Origin: Brugia malayi
Taxonomy: Eukaryota > Nematoda > Chromadorea > Rhabditida > Onchocercidae
Length of the DNA stretch: 64,000 bases
Reading direction: 5' to 3'
NCBI RefSeq assembly: GCF_000002995.4
Contig: NW_025062477.1
Coordinates: 2,859,501 to 2,923,500, forward strand
Shown here: in pieces, positions 28,435 through 42,075 of the stretch
Position numbering within the stretch: the first letter of the stretch is position 1
Layout of the letters: each line of letters opens with the position of its first letter
The notes under the pieces: generated by a model
Databases searched by the model: none
What the model was told of the DNA's origin: nothing
What the model saw: only the letters and a program-made list of their open reading frames with translations
Translations under genes and position numbers: made by a program

Positions 28435-31400
28435 ATGTGTGATGAAAGTGAACCATCTATTGGGGGTCGTCCCATCTCGGAGATGAAAGTGGTGGAGTTA
28501 AAAGAGGAGTTAGGAAAGCGGGGATTATCAAAAATTGGCAACAAAAATGTCCTTCATGAACGGCTGAAAGAGGTTAGCACTTTTTTTCTTCTAAATAATA
28601 TATGAACCAACTACTCTTGTATATGTGTCGGTGAGCATTGGATATCATTCTGTAGTGTTGATCTGATATGGCTTGGGGATGACTAAGCATTCTGCGTTTT
28701 GAATATGGTTATATTTTGAAAGCAAGCTTAATTATTGTTAATTAACTAGTAAAGAAACAGTAATTGTATTAAAATAATACAGCGATAATATACAGTTAAT
28801 ATAGCGCCACTAATATAGCGATAATCCACAGTGAAATGCTCATTCTTGTTAGCTATGCAGTTTAATAGATCCTTTGTTTGCCGATTTGTTGTCATTATGA
28901 AGCAGCTTAACCGTAAAGTTCCATAAACATTCCTTATATTCGAGTTCATGTTGGTATTTTTTTTTTCGATTTTATGCATTTGTTATTTATGCTTATAACT
29001 TGCCAGGAATTTCAGTATTTGGTGACGGAGGTAAGTGCGAAGTGTGAAAACGAGGTACAGTCAACAGCTATAGAAAGTCCACAAAGAGATATGGTAAGTA
29101 AATTTCGACTCATGGTAGAATATTTTGAAAGGTTGATTCGAATTATTTGCTTCAACTGTTAATAACGAGCATTACAGACTTCACCGCCGAACCCACTGGT
29201 TGCGGAATATTTAGCTAAACAGCAGACCGCTTTACGTGAAGCACGCAAAGATGCAGGTTTGCATTTTATTGATTGAGTGGAGGATGCTTTCATACTTTAT
29301 TCTAAAATTTATTATGCCACGTCAAAAAGAATAAGATATTAGAAAAAATATTGAAAGAACGAGTAAGTAATCAAGTTGATGACATAATTTGTAGAAGCAG
29401 TGCGGAGAGCTTCGTCAGGAGATGATGCATCGCCAATACGTGAGAAGTCAATTTCTGGTATACGTCGCTCTCGACGTGGACGTAGTACAGCTACTGTTGT
29501 TGAGAAACCTGCAGAATCTGTGGTAACCAGCGAAACTGAACAGGTTATAACTTACGACAGTAACATGCATGCTTTAATTTAATTACTGGTGTCCGGAAGT
29601 GAAAATGGAATAAAGCAATTAGTCAGAGGAACTTCTATAAAGTGACGAGACTGACATTAATTTTAAATTAAACTTTCCATATCATAATTGCTGTTAAAGG
29701 ACCCGATGGAAGCGGACAGTTTCCAGGAGAGTATGGAAATGCAGTCTAAAAGGCATAACCTAGAGGAAACTGAGAATGATATCAGTACTCCACTTGAAGT
29801 TTTAAAAAAGGAAACAAACGTCAATGTCGATCTTATGTCGACAGCTATGGAGATAAAGACAACGGAAGAAAGCGAACGGACTGAAACAGAATATGATGAA
29901 ACGAGACTGATCAGCGATCATTCGGTTGATTTGGAAGAGAAATGGCCAGTCAGTGCTAATGTTGTTAGTGAAGGACACGAAGTACAAGAGAAACATGAAG
30001 ACAAAGATGAAGAAGAGGATGCGGTTTCAGATGTGGCTAGCAGTGATACTGGCACATCAAAGTATTTTTGATATTATTTCTTGGGTATTCGGGTTAAGAG
30101 ATTTTTGATATTCGAGATTTTATAAGAAGACCAGATGTGAGATGGACGCATTTTTAGCTTTTTAGAATTATTTTGGTCATTTATAGAAGTGTTGGTATTA
30201 ATTTACAATTTTTTTAGCCAGAGTCAAAGTGAAGCAGCAGATGAATCAAGTGCATCTTGGGAGCAAATGCCCGTAGATCTGGAAGAATTGTCGAACCAAG
30301 GAGTGGTGAGCTAAAAAGTTTTAGAAAAAAATTTAAGCTAAAAAAAGATTTAGGATGAGAATACGAGGTAATCTCATTCGAATAGTACAGCCACACACTG
30401 AATTAAAACACCTTTCAAATTACCTTTATCAAATTATCTTTAATATTCATCATGATATATCTAGCACTCCAACTTTATGACCCTAATTAAACATAGTTGA
30501 AATGCACAAAAATTAAGCTCATCTGTTCCGAGATAGCATGAATGGTATGCAGGAAATGAAATTTCATTGTCTTATTTACCGATTTATCCCTTTAGCATTT
30601 GTAGTTGTATGTTTATAGGTAGAGGCGGTTGACAGTGGATCAGTGGAAAAGATTGTAGAACATTCAAAGGAGGCTACAACCATACAGAATAATGGCAATT
30701 TTTTCTCTATTTTCGAATTAGTCTAAAAATATTCATGCACTATTTTCTTTCTTTTTTTTTTTTTTATAAAAAGTGTATGGTTGTATCATTGATAAGAAGG
30801 CATACTGTAGTTCATCACCAGTTTGCAGTCATTCTCTCATTATCACTTGGTTATTGTTTACAGTTGATTTACCTCAATACACATCATTTCAGCAAAAGCA
30901 GAGAAAAAACGTCGTTGGAAACCATCTGAAACAGCATCCTCTACAAACAATGTCATCACGATTTCAGTCGTAAAACATAAGGAAGAAGAAATCGAAATAG
31001 ATGAACAAGAAGATATGCCCGACACTCATACTTCCGCTATATCTGATTTCAAAGAAGAGCTGTCTGATACAAAAGATAGAATGGAAGAGCTGGATTACGA
31101 AGAACCTGTGCAAAGTTCAGTTGCCGAAGTAGCTGAGGAAGTTAAAGTAATTAATAATTTTTATTTAAATAATATGCATTTGCAATTTATATTAAGAAGT
31201 TGTTGGTGTCAAATGTATCTGACAACAACATATTGCAGGCTGCTGAGGAAATATCTGAAAGACGCAAAGAGAGAATATTTGAAAGAGTTGATAGGCATGC
31301 GAAACGCTCAGGTTTGTATATTAGAACTTTCAGCTGGTATAGAATAGTCCAGGTGACTTGTGCGAAGTGATTATGATGATTGGTGAAGTTGAACATAGTA

Positions 31401-33669
31401 AGCATGTTAGTCGAGAGAGTCAAACAGTAAAAACTTTTTAAGAAATCTGATTCATAAAATGCGGGAACAAAAGATTTATGACCAGCAAATCATCATCGAT
31501 TCAGCTAGAATAAATGCGGCAATGTGATTATCAGCTTAAGATGTTCTTGCATAGCTGTGTTAGATATTAGGTCGCTGCATTATTGGGTATTGGATCAAGC
31601 TTGTTCATTTGTTCTCATCTTGCTGACAATTAGCTTTCCGTTTTGCGTGGTCCTTTTTAATGTGGTTAATTATAAATTTTTTGCTTCATTTCAAGTTAGG
31701 GTTACGACTAATTTGCCTTTTTTATCCATGTTCGTCATTTCTTTAGACATAACTGAATTGGAAATTAAGATTAATCTTTTTATAATTGACTTCCAGAAAT
31801 GCTTTATTTTTCCAGGGCCATCATCTGTATCCAAGCGTTCACCTTCTTCGGAGAAACAACTAGAAAGTCATACAACAGTGGATGGTTTTGTACGTGAACG
31901 AAGAGTATCACCAGCGCGATATCCAGTTAATCAGGTGAATCTCTTAAAGTTCCTAAACCTGTAGAGCTTAACCGAAATAATACGCTGTATTTCTGAATTT
32001 GCAATTATTAGAGATTTTCGCATTATAAATTCTTTGTATTTTGTTTCTCATTTAGAATATTTTTATAACATGATCTTTTATTATGAATCATACAACGAGA
32101 ATGTGTTTCTTGCAAAAAATTTACATGGTTTTAAATAAAAAATTAAAAAAAAATGAATCACAATTTTTGTGCACTGCTTTAGGTGATTATGATAAGACAG
32201 CTTACTCGTCCTTACACAGTTAAACAGCTACAGCAGCTACTTTCAACTTTCGGTACGGTAGTTGAAGGAGGTTTCTGGATCGATAATATTAAATCCACAT
32301 GCATTGCAAAAGTAATTTTTCTAATGATAAAAATATAAAATTTTCTTACTCGTAGTTGTTATTATTGTAATTGTTTTGTTTCCAGTACTCAACTGTGGAA
32401 GAAGCTGTTGTGGCCCGAGGACGCCTACATAATGTTGTATGGCCACCTTGCAGTCCAAAAACTTTAAAAATAGATTATTCAGATGATGCAAATGTAAGAA
32501 TTATTCATTTTTAATCTTCGGAATTATTGGTTATATGGGTTTCCTGCAGTCTTGATGTTAAAGGCCTTTTTATTTTAGCTTACTAAACATCTTCTTGCCG
32601 ATCATTCACAAAGTGAAGAAACAACAAAAGGAAACACAGAAACAGCAAAGTCACCTTCAGGAAACTCAGCTCCGACTCTTCGTGTATCATTGTCTGTTGA
32701 CGAAAAGCGTAGACATGTGCTACCAACCAATCAGGATGAGTTATCGAAGGATTTGGATAAAAAAGAACGAGAAGGTCGTGGACACTCACATCGAGGACGG
32801 AAACGATCAGCGTCACCAATAGGAGTACTAATCTTTAAGTCCATATATTTTAAGAAAAATTTTATCATGTCAAATATCTTGTTTCTATTAGATCATTTTT
32901 GTATCTTTTAATTATACCCGACAAGTTGATATCCCCTGCAGTATGATTTTTTTTCTCTTAAAAATTGTAATTCACAGCATTCGGAAGCTAAACGGCCGCG
33001 TGAACAAAGATCGCCATGGAGGAATGAACGTCGACGTGTTACTGCTTCACCTGAACCAAAACCGAAAGGTTAGTTTTGTGCAAGTTTTACTATTTCGGTA
33101 TAAATGCTTAAATTAATAGAAATAGAAGAACTTTTCCTTCATTTGCAGAGCCGGAGAAGCGTGTTAAAACGGCGGACGAATTATTTTTGAAGACAAAAAC
33201 TCAGCCGGCTGTCTATTATCTACCGCTCAGTGAAGAACAGGTTCATTTTAAAGTTGCTTGAAAAAAAGATAATTCTTTAATTCTTTCAGTGCTCACATAT
33301 TGGTCGATATATATTTTACTGCATCATCCCTTACACAGTTCTGGTGTTCTCATTAGGTTATCAGTGATGAATATTATTTGACATTCATGTAGTTGTTGTT
33401 TTTCATTAGTTTAGATTACTGAACGGATCAAACGGAAAGCTGCAGAAGCAGAATTGGCCAAGAAAGTTGCCCAAAATGGGACTATGAAGAGGAAGGAGAA
33501 AGATGAGCCATCGAAAGAAAAAACTAATGCGAGCAAACGTGTCAGTGCTAGATCTCCACCGTCACGTCGACGCTCACGCACCCCACCATCCCGTCGGCGA
33601 TCACATACTCCTGGGGGGCAACGTGATCGGCGACATTCCAGATCCCGATCACCACGCCGCCGTCGTTAG
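28435..33669 (+). CDS. ACIN1: Acinus homologue (SAP domain, RRM, RNPS1-SAP18-binding motif)
   Basis: Sixteen exons: 28435-28572, 29007-29093, 29178-29256, 29395-29543, 29700-30061, 30218-30305, 30619-30694 (donor uncertain), 30893-31146, 31239-31311, 31816-31934, 32183-32311, 32386-32493, 32579-32824, 32978-33068, 33149-33240, 33415-33669; 781 residues. The N-terminal SAP domain (about 12-46) has MKVVELKEELGKRGLSKIG. An acidic middle region follows, then a basic KAEKKRRWKPSE patch. The RRM (about 476-554) begins VIMIRQLTRPYTVKQLQQLL and has GGFWIDNIKSTC. The RSB motif (about 667-697) is DELFLKTKTQPAVYYLPLSEEQ-like, diagnostic of Acinus. The tail is RS-rich (SRRRSRTPPSRRRS). Acinus joins RNPS1 and SAP18 in the ASAP complex at the exon junction complex in the nucleus. 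A TTAACAG acceptor 14 bases before the ATG suggests trans-splicing. Polyadenylation signal AATAAA at about 34412. Confidence 0.92.
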
Positions 33670-35683
33670 GTCGTCGCGCCCCGTAAGGTGACAAATGATG
33701 CAGCCAGTATTTTAAACTTTCTAATCTTTTTTACTTTACCCTTTGGTTCACTTTATAAGGTATTTTCGTATTTTGAAGCTCTTTTGGTTTTCATTTGTCT
33801 AAACCTCCCATCATTTTTATGTTCGGAAAATTCGGCCCTTAACTGCGCAAAATTTCAGTAGTTCCGCTGCTCATCTCGTCTACCTTCCTTTCCTTGCACT
33901 ACCGTATTCTCCTCTCCCCCACTCTTAACACGTCTTCTGGTATCTTATGTATCTTTTACTTATTTAGCTCCTTTTTAAGGTACAGAATTCCCTCTACCTT
34001 TTATTTTTGTTGAAATTGCTCGTCAGGCCTTCAGAATTCGCTGCAGTTAATGTTTGCGGAGCAAGTACAGGACTGATGAGCAGAAATGGAAGTGATGTCG
34101 TGAACAAACTGTGAGACGCGGTCTCATCGCAACTTCCTCTGAATTCACTATCGAATACGCAGGAAAAAACGATTTCAGCTGATTCAACAGCAAAAACCAC
34201 GTCGTCACAAGGTCTCAGCCTTGTAGATATAGCAATATCAAAGGGCAAAGATGTTAAAGCATATTTGCATTAAAGCTGACATAGCTGTGGTTTATTGGGC
34301 ACAAAATATTACGTATGGATGTTGCTCATTCGGTTGCACGCTACACGTGTGATTCATCTACGACTCACGTATCGTTGTTGAGCAAGTGTATGGTTCTCTC
34401 AGTTTGTTTCTAATAAAATCGTTTTCATACTGTTCCTGTTTTACCTTATACAATCTTGTGTTTTGTTTCGTAGCATTCCTTCCTGATAATTCTTTCCAAA
34501 TGAAACCGAACATTCCTACACTTATAGTAATGCAACCCGATTTAATCTTAAAAAGGTATCATTAAAGTCCGTTTGCACATTTCACTTAGATTATATCTGT
34601 TTTTGGAACAATGGTATATCTAAAAAAACGGTAGTTTTAGCTTTGGAAGTTATTTTTATCTTCCTTGATAGTATCAAATACCAAGCAAAATGAATCCTCA
34701 AATATTAAATTAACTTTGACACATTCCTGTTGAACCACTTAACATCAAGCACTTCCGAACTACCTAGCTTCATGTGGTTATGGTTGGAAGTTAGGTGTTA
34801 GTGAAGTACATTCAGCAAATTTGTTGTTTATGCAGAATGATAATAATTTGATATCTGATACCTTTGTGGAAGTCATCGAAATGATATATCGATGATCTTC
34901 CAAATCCGCCTTTCATTTCATTGGTAAAAAGCTCAAACTGAATGTCCTGTACTGGTGTTGAAATTAAATGTCTTGTTGACTTGGTGTCACATAGAGTGTC
35001 AACCGTTGATCAGCATGTCATTGCCTCAAATGTGAAATGCAGTTTATATTCCTAGAAGTCGTCAAGGTGAGGACAACTTCATCAGATGACTATTAGAGGA
35101 TTTTATGAGAATGGATACTTCTGTCCCTGTGTGTTTGTCTTTACCTTTTTTTATTTTCTATCATATTTTTTTTTTTTTTTTCAATATCTGCTTACCTTGC
35201 TTATTTGATAATTTGCAAGTGCTTACTTATTTATTTGTTTAATTGAGAAATTCTAAATTAAAAAGAACGAATAGGAATTATTTCAGTAATTTTTTTTTTC
35301 GGATTCTCAGTTTTCAAAATTTTAGTAAGTAAAAGGAAATTTCGCTTCTAGAACTTAACTGTATTAATTGATTACAATTTGATCTATTGATAACATATAA
35401 GGAAGATAAATAGAAGAAATGGAAAAGTCATAAACATTTACTTACTAAATGTGAATGATTGAGAAACGAAAAAATAATCTGTGTTATTTCAGACTTTTTA
35501 AAGCTTTTTTTCTCGATAACATTCAACTTTTGATAGAGAAAGTTGTAAATTTTTCATCGATAAAAAAAAAAATTCCACAAAAATAGTCGATAAAAAGTGT
35601 AAATTCCGGAAAGATTTTCGTAATTTTCTGGAATAAAATAATTATCATTATAAATGAACTGAAAAACGAATCAAATTTGTTTA
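33670..35683. other. Convergent intergenic region (Acinus 3' UTR and beyond)
   Basis: About 33670-34440 is probably the Acinus 3' UTR, ending near an AATAAA at 34412. Beyond this the sequence is AT-rich with no supported gene. Acinus and the START-domain gene converge here, so 3' ends of both should lie in it. Confidence 0.6.
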
Positions 35684-37309
35684 TCAAATTTCACTTTTTT
35701 TCAATTTTTCAATCGCTTCACGTGCATGCTCAGCATCCTGAAGAATTAATTTTGATAGCACTGATTCCACTACCGGTTTTGTTAAATCCGGACCATTAAA
35801 ATCCAAGCAAATAATATAATCAACGATAGTTTTTTGAGAATCTTTTGGATGAATTCGAAAACGACCACTTCCAAGCAATAAATTACCTCTAAAATGTGAT
35901 AAAATTTTCAAATTCAATGCATAGAATGAAATATAACTAATTCGTAATGAAATTTGCTATCAAATTTTGAATTATCATTTATCACATTATCATTATCACT
36001 TTAATCATTCACTTACCTAGTTTTCTTCTTATACCGTTCTACTTCATCAGTATCATAACTTGTTGCTGCTTCAATAATATCATCATCAATACGTCGATAG
36101 ATACGTGTTGTCACAAAATCTCGTCCTTTTATCAAACCGGAATCCTTCATTGCATACTAGAAAAAATTCTTATCCTTATCAATTATTTTTGTACAAATAA
36201 ATTAAACAATATATCATTAAGGAAAGTATACCGGAAAAAAAATTCCAGAAAAACTTTGTACTAACTTAGTCAGCAATCATTGATATTATTATCTATTAGT
36301 GATGTAATAATTTCTATCAAATGACATTTTTCATTTTTTTTTTTTGTTTATTTAAAAAAGTTCACGTTTCACGTGACAACAAGATAAATAGTATAGAGTA
36401 TATATTTTGGAATATTTCTCTCCCTAATGTACTGGTATTACTTAGTCATCAGTAAAAAAAAAAATTTAAAAGATTACGTGAATAATTTCGACGTGAGGCG
36501 TAAGTATAGCAACTTTTTTAGCCATTGATGTATTTTTATTCCTATATGCTACTTCTTCAAAATTATCCCAATGCTCGAAGAAAAGTTGCTCACGTGGCAT
36601 ATCCAAAATAGTCTTAAAAATTTCCTATTTTGGATTACAACAATTATATAACATACATAAAATCTAGTATATCTCATTTTATCAATTCTATTCATAAGCA
36701 AATGATAGAATAAAAATTTTACCTATAAAAATGTATACAGGTAAAAAATAAAAATAAGAAAAAAAAAAAAGAAAAGGTAAACAAACCCTAAGTGTGAAAA
36801 TTTTTCCAATTGCAAATCTTTTTGAATATATTTTATCGATTTCATTATTACCCTTTAATTTCCATCCTTCCATTGTTTCAAATTCAGGCGTATTTATAAC
36901 ATTTAACGTTTCACTCATTGCATTTGCTGCATCAGTTAGCGCTTTTTCATACTGTAAACTTTTTGCGCCACATCATATTAAGCAATAATTTTGCTACAAA
37001 TGATTAAATTCATATAGCATTTTGCTCAAAATTATTTTCTCAAAATTAGTCAATATGTAAAAGTAAAGAAATTACGTGTAGGTTTGATGTGCCATAACTT
37101 CAGTCGTAACTCACGTACGTTTATCATCAGAAATTAGAACTTAGCTTATAATAATAGGTCCAACGTAACGTATTAAAACATATGAAAGTAAAATGAATTA
37201 TATGAACACAACGATATGACATTCCGTAAATGTATACACAAACAGATACCTTTTTATGTTCCGGTTTAAGAGTATCGGTAACACCGGCAACTGTAACTGA
37301 AGCAGTCAT
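35684..37309 (-). CDS. START-domain lipid-transfer protein (StAR-related)
   Basis: Five exons: 37250-37309, 36787-36951, 36478-36624, 36017-36156, 35684-35888; 238 residues, about the size of a single START domain. Diagnostic stretches are MEGWKLKGNNEID (residues 47-59), the beta-strand region LFFEHWDNFEEV, SGLIKGRDFVTTRIYRR (130-146), which corresponds to the 'SPRDFV' block of StAR/STARD3, and the C-terminal amphipathic helix LTKPVVESVLSKLI. START domains hold one sterol, phospholipid or ceramide in a hydrophobic pocket. The ligand here cannot be read from sequence. There is no obvious signal peptide or membrane anchor, so it is probably cytosolic. The start is the only ATG preceding the conserved region in frame. 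Confidence 0.85.
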
Positions 37310-39090
37310 TGTTATCCTTTTTTCTTTAATAAGCAAAAATAGTAATCAATAATAATGATAATAATAATGATAACAATAATAATAAGAATAACATAGCTAT
37401 TATAATAATATAATAATAGTAATAATAATAATAATAAAAGAAAACTTTAATAGATCATTTAAGAGAATAACAACAATAATTAATTAATCTATCATTGATA
37501 TGATCGTTTAACTGAAAATTCAGAAATTTTGATACAATCATTCTAATTTGGTAGTTACTGTAAAATTATATTAATTTAGTTTTAAAGATTTTTTGAAATA
37601 GTTTTATGTATGACTTCGACTGATTAACAAATTGTCAAGAAATCTCAGGATATCTGGAGAAAAAATCCCAAATATTATTATACCACAAACTGATCTTTCT
37701 TTCTTTTTCCCTCTCTCCCTCTCTCTCTCTCTCTCCTTATAAATGCAATGGAACATTATGGTGACAATGTGACAATGTCGCTGTATCTGAGTGAAAAGTA
37801 TCACTTTGAATACAACAAAATAAGAGCAATGACATCTTTTTTTCCTTTCTTTTTTTTTTTTTTTTTTTGTTCTTTTTGTTTAACTTTTCCAGAAAAAAAA
37901 AAAAAAAAAAAAAGTATAAATGGTAATTTATAAAATTGTAACAAAAATTAATCGATCAAATTAATAGAAATTAACAAAATAAAAAGACGAAATAATTGTT
38001 TTTATTTATTTATTTTTTAAATTTATTATTGTAAATGAAAAATGATAAATGAACAGAAATCAGTGATAATTTACAAAAAAAAAAGAATTTTTTTTTAAAA
38101 ATTTGATCAAAATTACAAAAAATGATAAATTGAAGATATTTGATTATTTCGTCGTTTTTTTTTTTTTTTTTTTTTTCGTTTTCTTTTTTTACTCATTAAT
38201 TAATAAGAAAATTTTTTGTTTTTAATGAAAATTTCAACTTTTATGCAGAAAAAAATTTTTTCGATTCATTTCATTCATTTGTATGTAAATAAACAAGTTT
38301 TCATTTTCAAAGAAGAATTAAAAAATAATTGTTTACTGTTTTCTTTTACTTACCAGTATTTCCCGCATTGGAACACCTGCGATTATACCTGGTATTGTCA
38401 AGTACTGGTAAGGTGGTATTGTAATAGGGTATTATTTGTATGTCAATGCATGTAAGTGTCTGTGTCTGCCTGTTTGTGTGTATGTGTGTAAATTTTAAAT
38501 TTAAAATTTCATTACAATTAATGCATTAAATATGTTCTGACATTTCGTTCACTAAATTTCATCTATCTTTTAATGCAGTTTTTTCTTATTTGTTAATTTG
38601 AAAAGAAATTTAATTAATTTAAAAAAAAATTTGACTTAGAAAATAAAAAAAAAAAAATGGAAGCGAAACATGAACAGGTTTAATGCGATATAGATGAGTA
38701 ATTCTATTAAATAAATAACTTTATAAACAAATTTTGTCCTCTAAAAAAAATAAAAAAAAACATTAAAGATATTATTATTAATTGAAAAGTTATAAAAATT
38801 AAAAATAGTATTGCTAAAAAAGTGGACGAAATTTATAAATTTGCTTTGTTATGTATATTTCAATTTAATAAGCAATAATTTATTTGAATCGAAACACAAA
38901 TCAATTGTAAATACACTAATTTACATATATAACAAAAGTTTTGAGGATGAAATTTCAAATGTAAGAAAATCATTTTATTGATTCAAACATTGTTTGAGAA
39001 ACTAATTTGAATAATCTTAAAATTTAAATTCATTTAGTGTTAACTTCGATCATTTCGATAATTTCTTATTATTTGATTTCAAACTTAATT
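37310..39090. other. AT-rich intergenic region
   Basis: No supported gene. It contains ATA/ATAA trinucleotide-type repeats near 37340-37435, a CT-rich tract near 37686-37738 and several T or A homopolymers (about 37845-37915, 38155-38180). It should hold the promoter of the START gene and the 3' UTR of the U2AF35-like gene. Confidence 0.6.
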
Positions 39091-42075
39091 TCATAGTAAT
39101 GAAAATACAAAATTTCGTTCGCGATCTTCGTCCCATTTTTGTTGCATTTCAAATTTATCGCGTAATTCCTCCCATCGTTGACGTCTTCTGAAATATTGAT
39201 TAATTAAAAAAACAAAAACAAAAACAAAAACAAAACAAAAAAAAAAACATAAATCAAAACACACTAATGAATTGACTAGAATCATATATCATTCTAAAAT
39301 TTATTTATTGCTTAACATACAATAACTGTTTGTGAGCTTCAAATTCCGGATCCGTTTCGGAGTCAGATTCGCTAACATCAGATGTATATCGATCAGCACG
39401 AAAAGCAAATGGTGTTAGTGAACGATGATTTCCGGATGATGATGGACCATAATCGGACCAAGATGATGACTCATCACTACTAAAATGAATTCAATGAGAA
39501 AAAGAAAATATATATATATGATTTAACCTGTTCTTATTTCAGAATTAATAGAATAGGTATCCGGAAACTCCCCTAATATCAGGATACATATACCTGAATG
39601 CATCTTGATATTTCTTTGGTAATGAACCATCTATCTTCTTGCAACTGCATTCTGATATCTTTCGTAATTTTGCGCTCTTCTTACGGCGCTTTCGTCCTTC
39701 ACTTTCCTTTTCCAGTTTTCGTTTCAATGACGAACTTACCTTTTTCAGGTGCATAAAATTACAAAAACCGCCACGACTACATTCTCTACAATATAATAAA
39801 ATATTATTATATTGTTACTAAAAATTTTCAATTTTATTATTATTAATAAATGAATAGCTATTACGTCTAACCCATTTTCATACTGTCGGCAACAGGCATC
39901 ACGGAAATCAGAAACCGGTGACAATTCACAGTGAATCGGTTTACCATTAAACCAACGATTGTTTAAAGCTTTCACTGCATTATTTGCATTAGATTCATGC
40001 ATGAACTAAATTTAAATTTAAATTTGAAAAGAATTTTTTTTTTTTCAGGTTAAGTTATTTGCAGTTGCTATTTAAGTTATTTACTTTCAATTAACTCAAG
40101 TTATTTACACTATTTACTGTTTTACTTAATGTTAACTGACATTTTAAAGTATTCAAGTAAATAATTTACCTTATAATACTTGACTTACTTTAATGTAAAC
40201 ATTGCCAAGCATATGTTCACCAGTATTATCACATACATTCATTTCATCAATTTCACCATATTCTTCATCAATTTCCAAATAAACTTCACGAAAAAACTCG
40301 TCAAATTCACGTTGCTCTTTTTCTTTAGGAAAATCTGAAAGTAATAATATCAAAAATATTTTATCTTTTATTGTTGAATCAAAGTGGTAGCTTTTTCTCA
40401 TTTTAAATTCAATTGTTTTCATTTATTGTTTTTGTTTTTTGGTTTTTCAATTTAAATTCAATCTTTTTTTACTTATTAATTTTTGGAGAAAAAAAATGAT
40501 CCATAATTAGTTCTTATTTAACTTTTTGCATTAATAATAATGTCAATATTATTGTCTATCAATAATACCTAACAATATGATAAGGTAATATACCTTGACG
40601 AATGATACCACCAAAGTGGTAGAAATTTTTCAATAGTATTGTCTGAAATTATTTAAAATTAATTAATTTCAGGCTTTTTTTTTTTTTGCATTATTTAATA
40701 AAAAGTTAATATTGTCATTTTATTTATCAAAAAAGAAAAAAGAAAAATATAGTGAAAAAATTTAAAATGGTACTTACCTTACTAGAAGTTGGTCTTGTGT
40801 GAAGCCTAGAACACTTATCACCGTGTCGGCATGCACCGATTTTTAGATAAAATGAACAATTTACTCTGTAATTGTTGATAAATTTTTTTTTTTTTTACTT
40901 TATAAAACTTTCAGATCGAAGAAAAATATTCCAAAATTTTCAAATGTTTTAATTTAGAAGCAGAATATATTATTTAGTAAATCATTTAAAAGAAATCATA
41001 GGAGAGTTTTTAAAACATCTGCTAATTTATTTATTTTTTATCAGATCAATTTATCAGATGTAAATTTTAAACTTAAAATTTAAATTAGATTTGAAGAAGT
41101 TATAGGTATAGAAACAAATTTGCACTTTTAAATTTATGGAATTTATCTCAGATGAAATTACTATTTAGATATTTAACTCGAGAAAAGTATCAAATGTAGA
41201 GTGAGAAAGAAATAAATTATTGATTAGTAAATTTATGTTTACACGAAATTTTATAAAATCCATAAATTTAAAATATTTCGTATAAATTTAAAATGAATTA
41301 TCTAAAATAAAAAATTATCTTTTTAAAGTGCAAAACATATGGAATACAAGTGATACTATTCGAGAAAATCTCTCCAACTGACAATATTGAAAAGAAAAAT
41401 AATTGCATATTTGTTATTTTTTTTTTTCTTTTAAAATTTTCGTTTCAGTTTGATTTTAATAATATTTTAACAGATGGTAAGCTAAGAAGAAAAAATTGGA
41501 GAGAAAAAAAATTTGTAAAAGGAAAATTTTATGTGAAATAAAATAATCTATTGAAAGTCGATTTAGCTGAGATAATCTATGACAATTAAAAATTGTGATA
41601 AGCATCGAGAGATTGCTAGAGTTTATTAAAATAATAATAATAGAGAATAAATAATTAACTAAATAATATTATAACATGGAAAATAATTAGTAGACAATTA
41701 GTTTAGTAATATAATAAAAGAAATAATTAATAAATAATACAATCTAAAGAAAAAGTAATTAAATTAAATTGAAACTTGCTAATTTAGATAAGAGTAATTG
41801 ATGATATAAAAAAGAAATAATGAAGTTAAATGATACAAATAGTTATTTAATGAGATTATTTTATTTTCAATCATTAAAATATGTTATTTATTTCAGAACA
41901 AAAGAAAAAGAAAAAAATAAAAAATGACAGATAAAGAAGTGATAAGAAGTTTCATGAAGAAAGAAAAAAAGTAAACCAAATGAAAGATGAAAATTAAAAT
42001 TGAAATATACCTATGCTTTTGTTGAGTACTCCATTCTGCTTGCACCAATTCATCATTGTAACATTCGTCAAGCAT
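39091..42075 (-). CDS. Divergent U2AF35-like splicing factor (CCCH-UHM-CCCH)
   Basis: Eight exons: 42011-42075, 40778-40865, 40594-40642, 40189-40334, 39872-40005, 39594-39785, 39321-39479, 39091-39187; 309 residues. First CCCH finger: C25, C34, C40, H44. The UHM (RRM-like) domain contains [18 protein letters not shown] and the RWF motif at 133-135, the same positions as in human U2AF1, where W134 docks U2AF65. Second finger: C155, C163, C169, H173, ending [11 protein letters not shown]2AF35 reads the 3' splice-site AG. Differences from canonical U2AF35: the N-terminus ([10 protein letters not shown]...) lacks the AEYLASIFGTEKDK sequence, the linker between finger 1 and the UHM is short, and the tail is Ser/Glu-rich and charged ([13 protein letters not shown], then [17 protein letters not shown]) instead of RS/Gly. 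A paralogue of the canonical factor is more likely than U2AF35 itself. Confidence 0.87.

Noticed and set aside
31524..31964. 146-codon open frame
   Set aside because: Its first two thirds are Acinus intron 9; only the last part (31816-31934) is a real exon, in the same frame.
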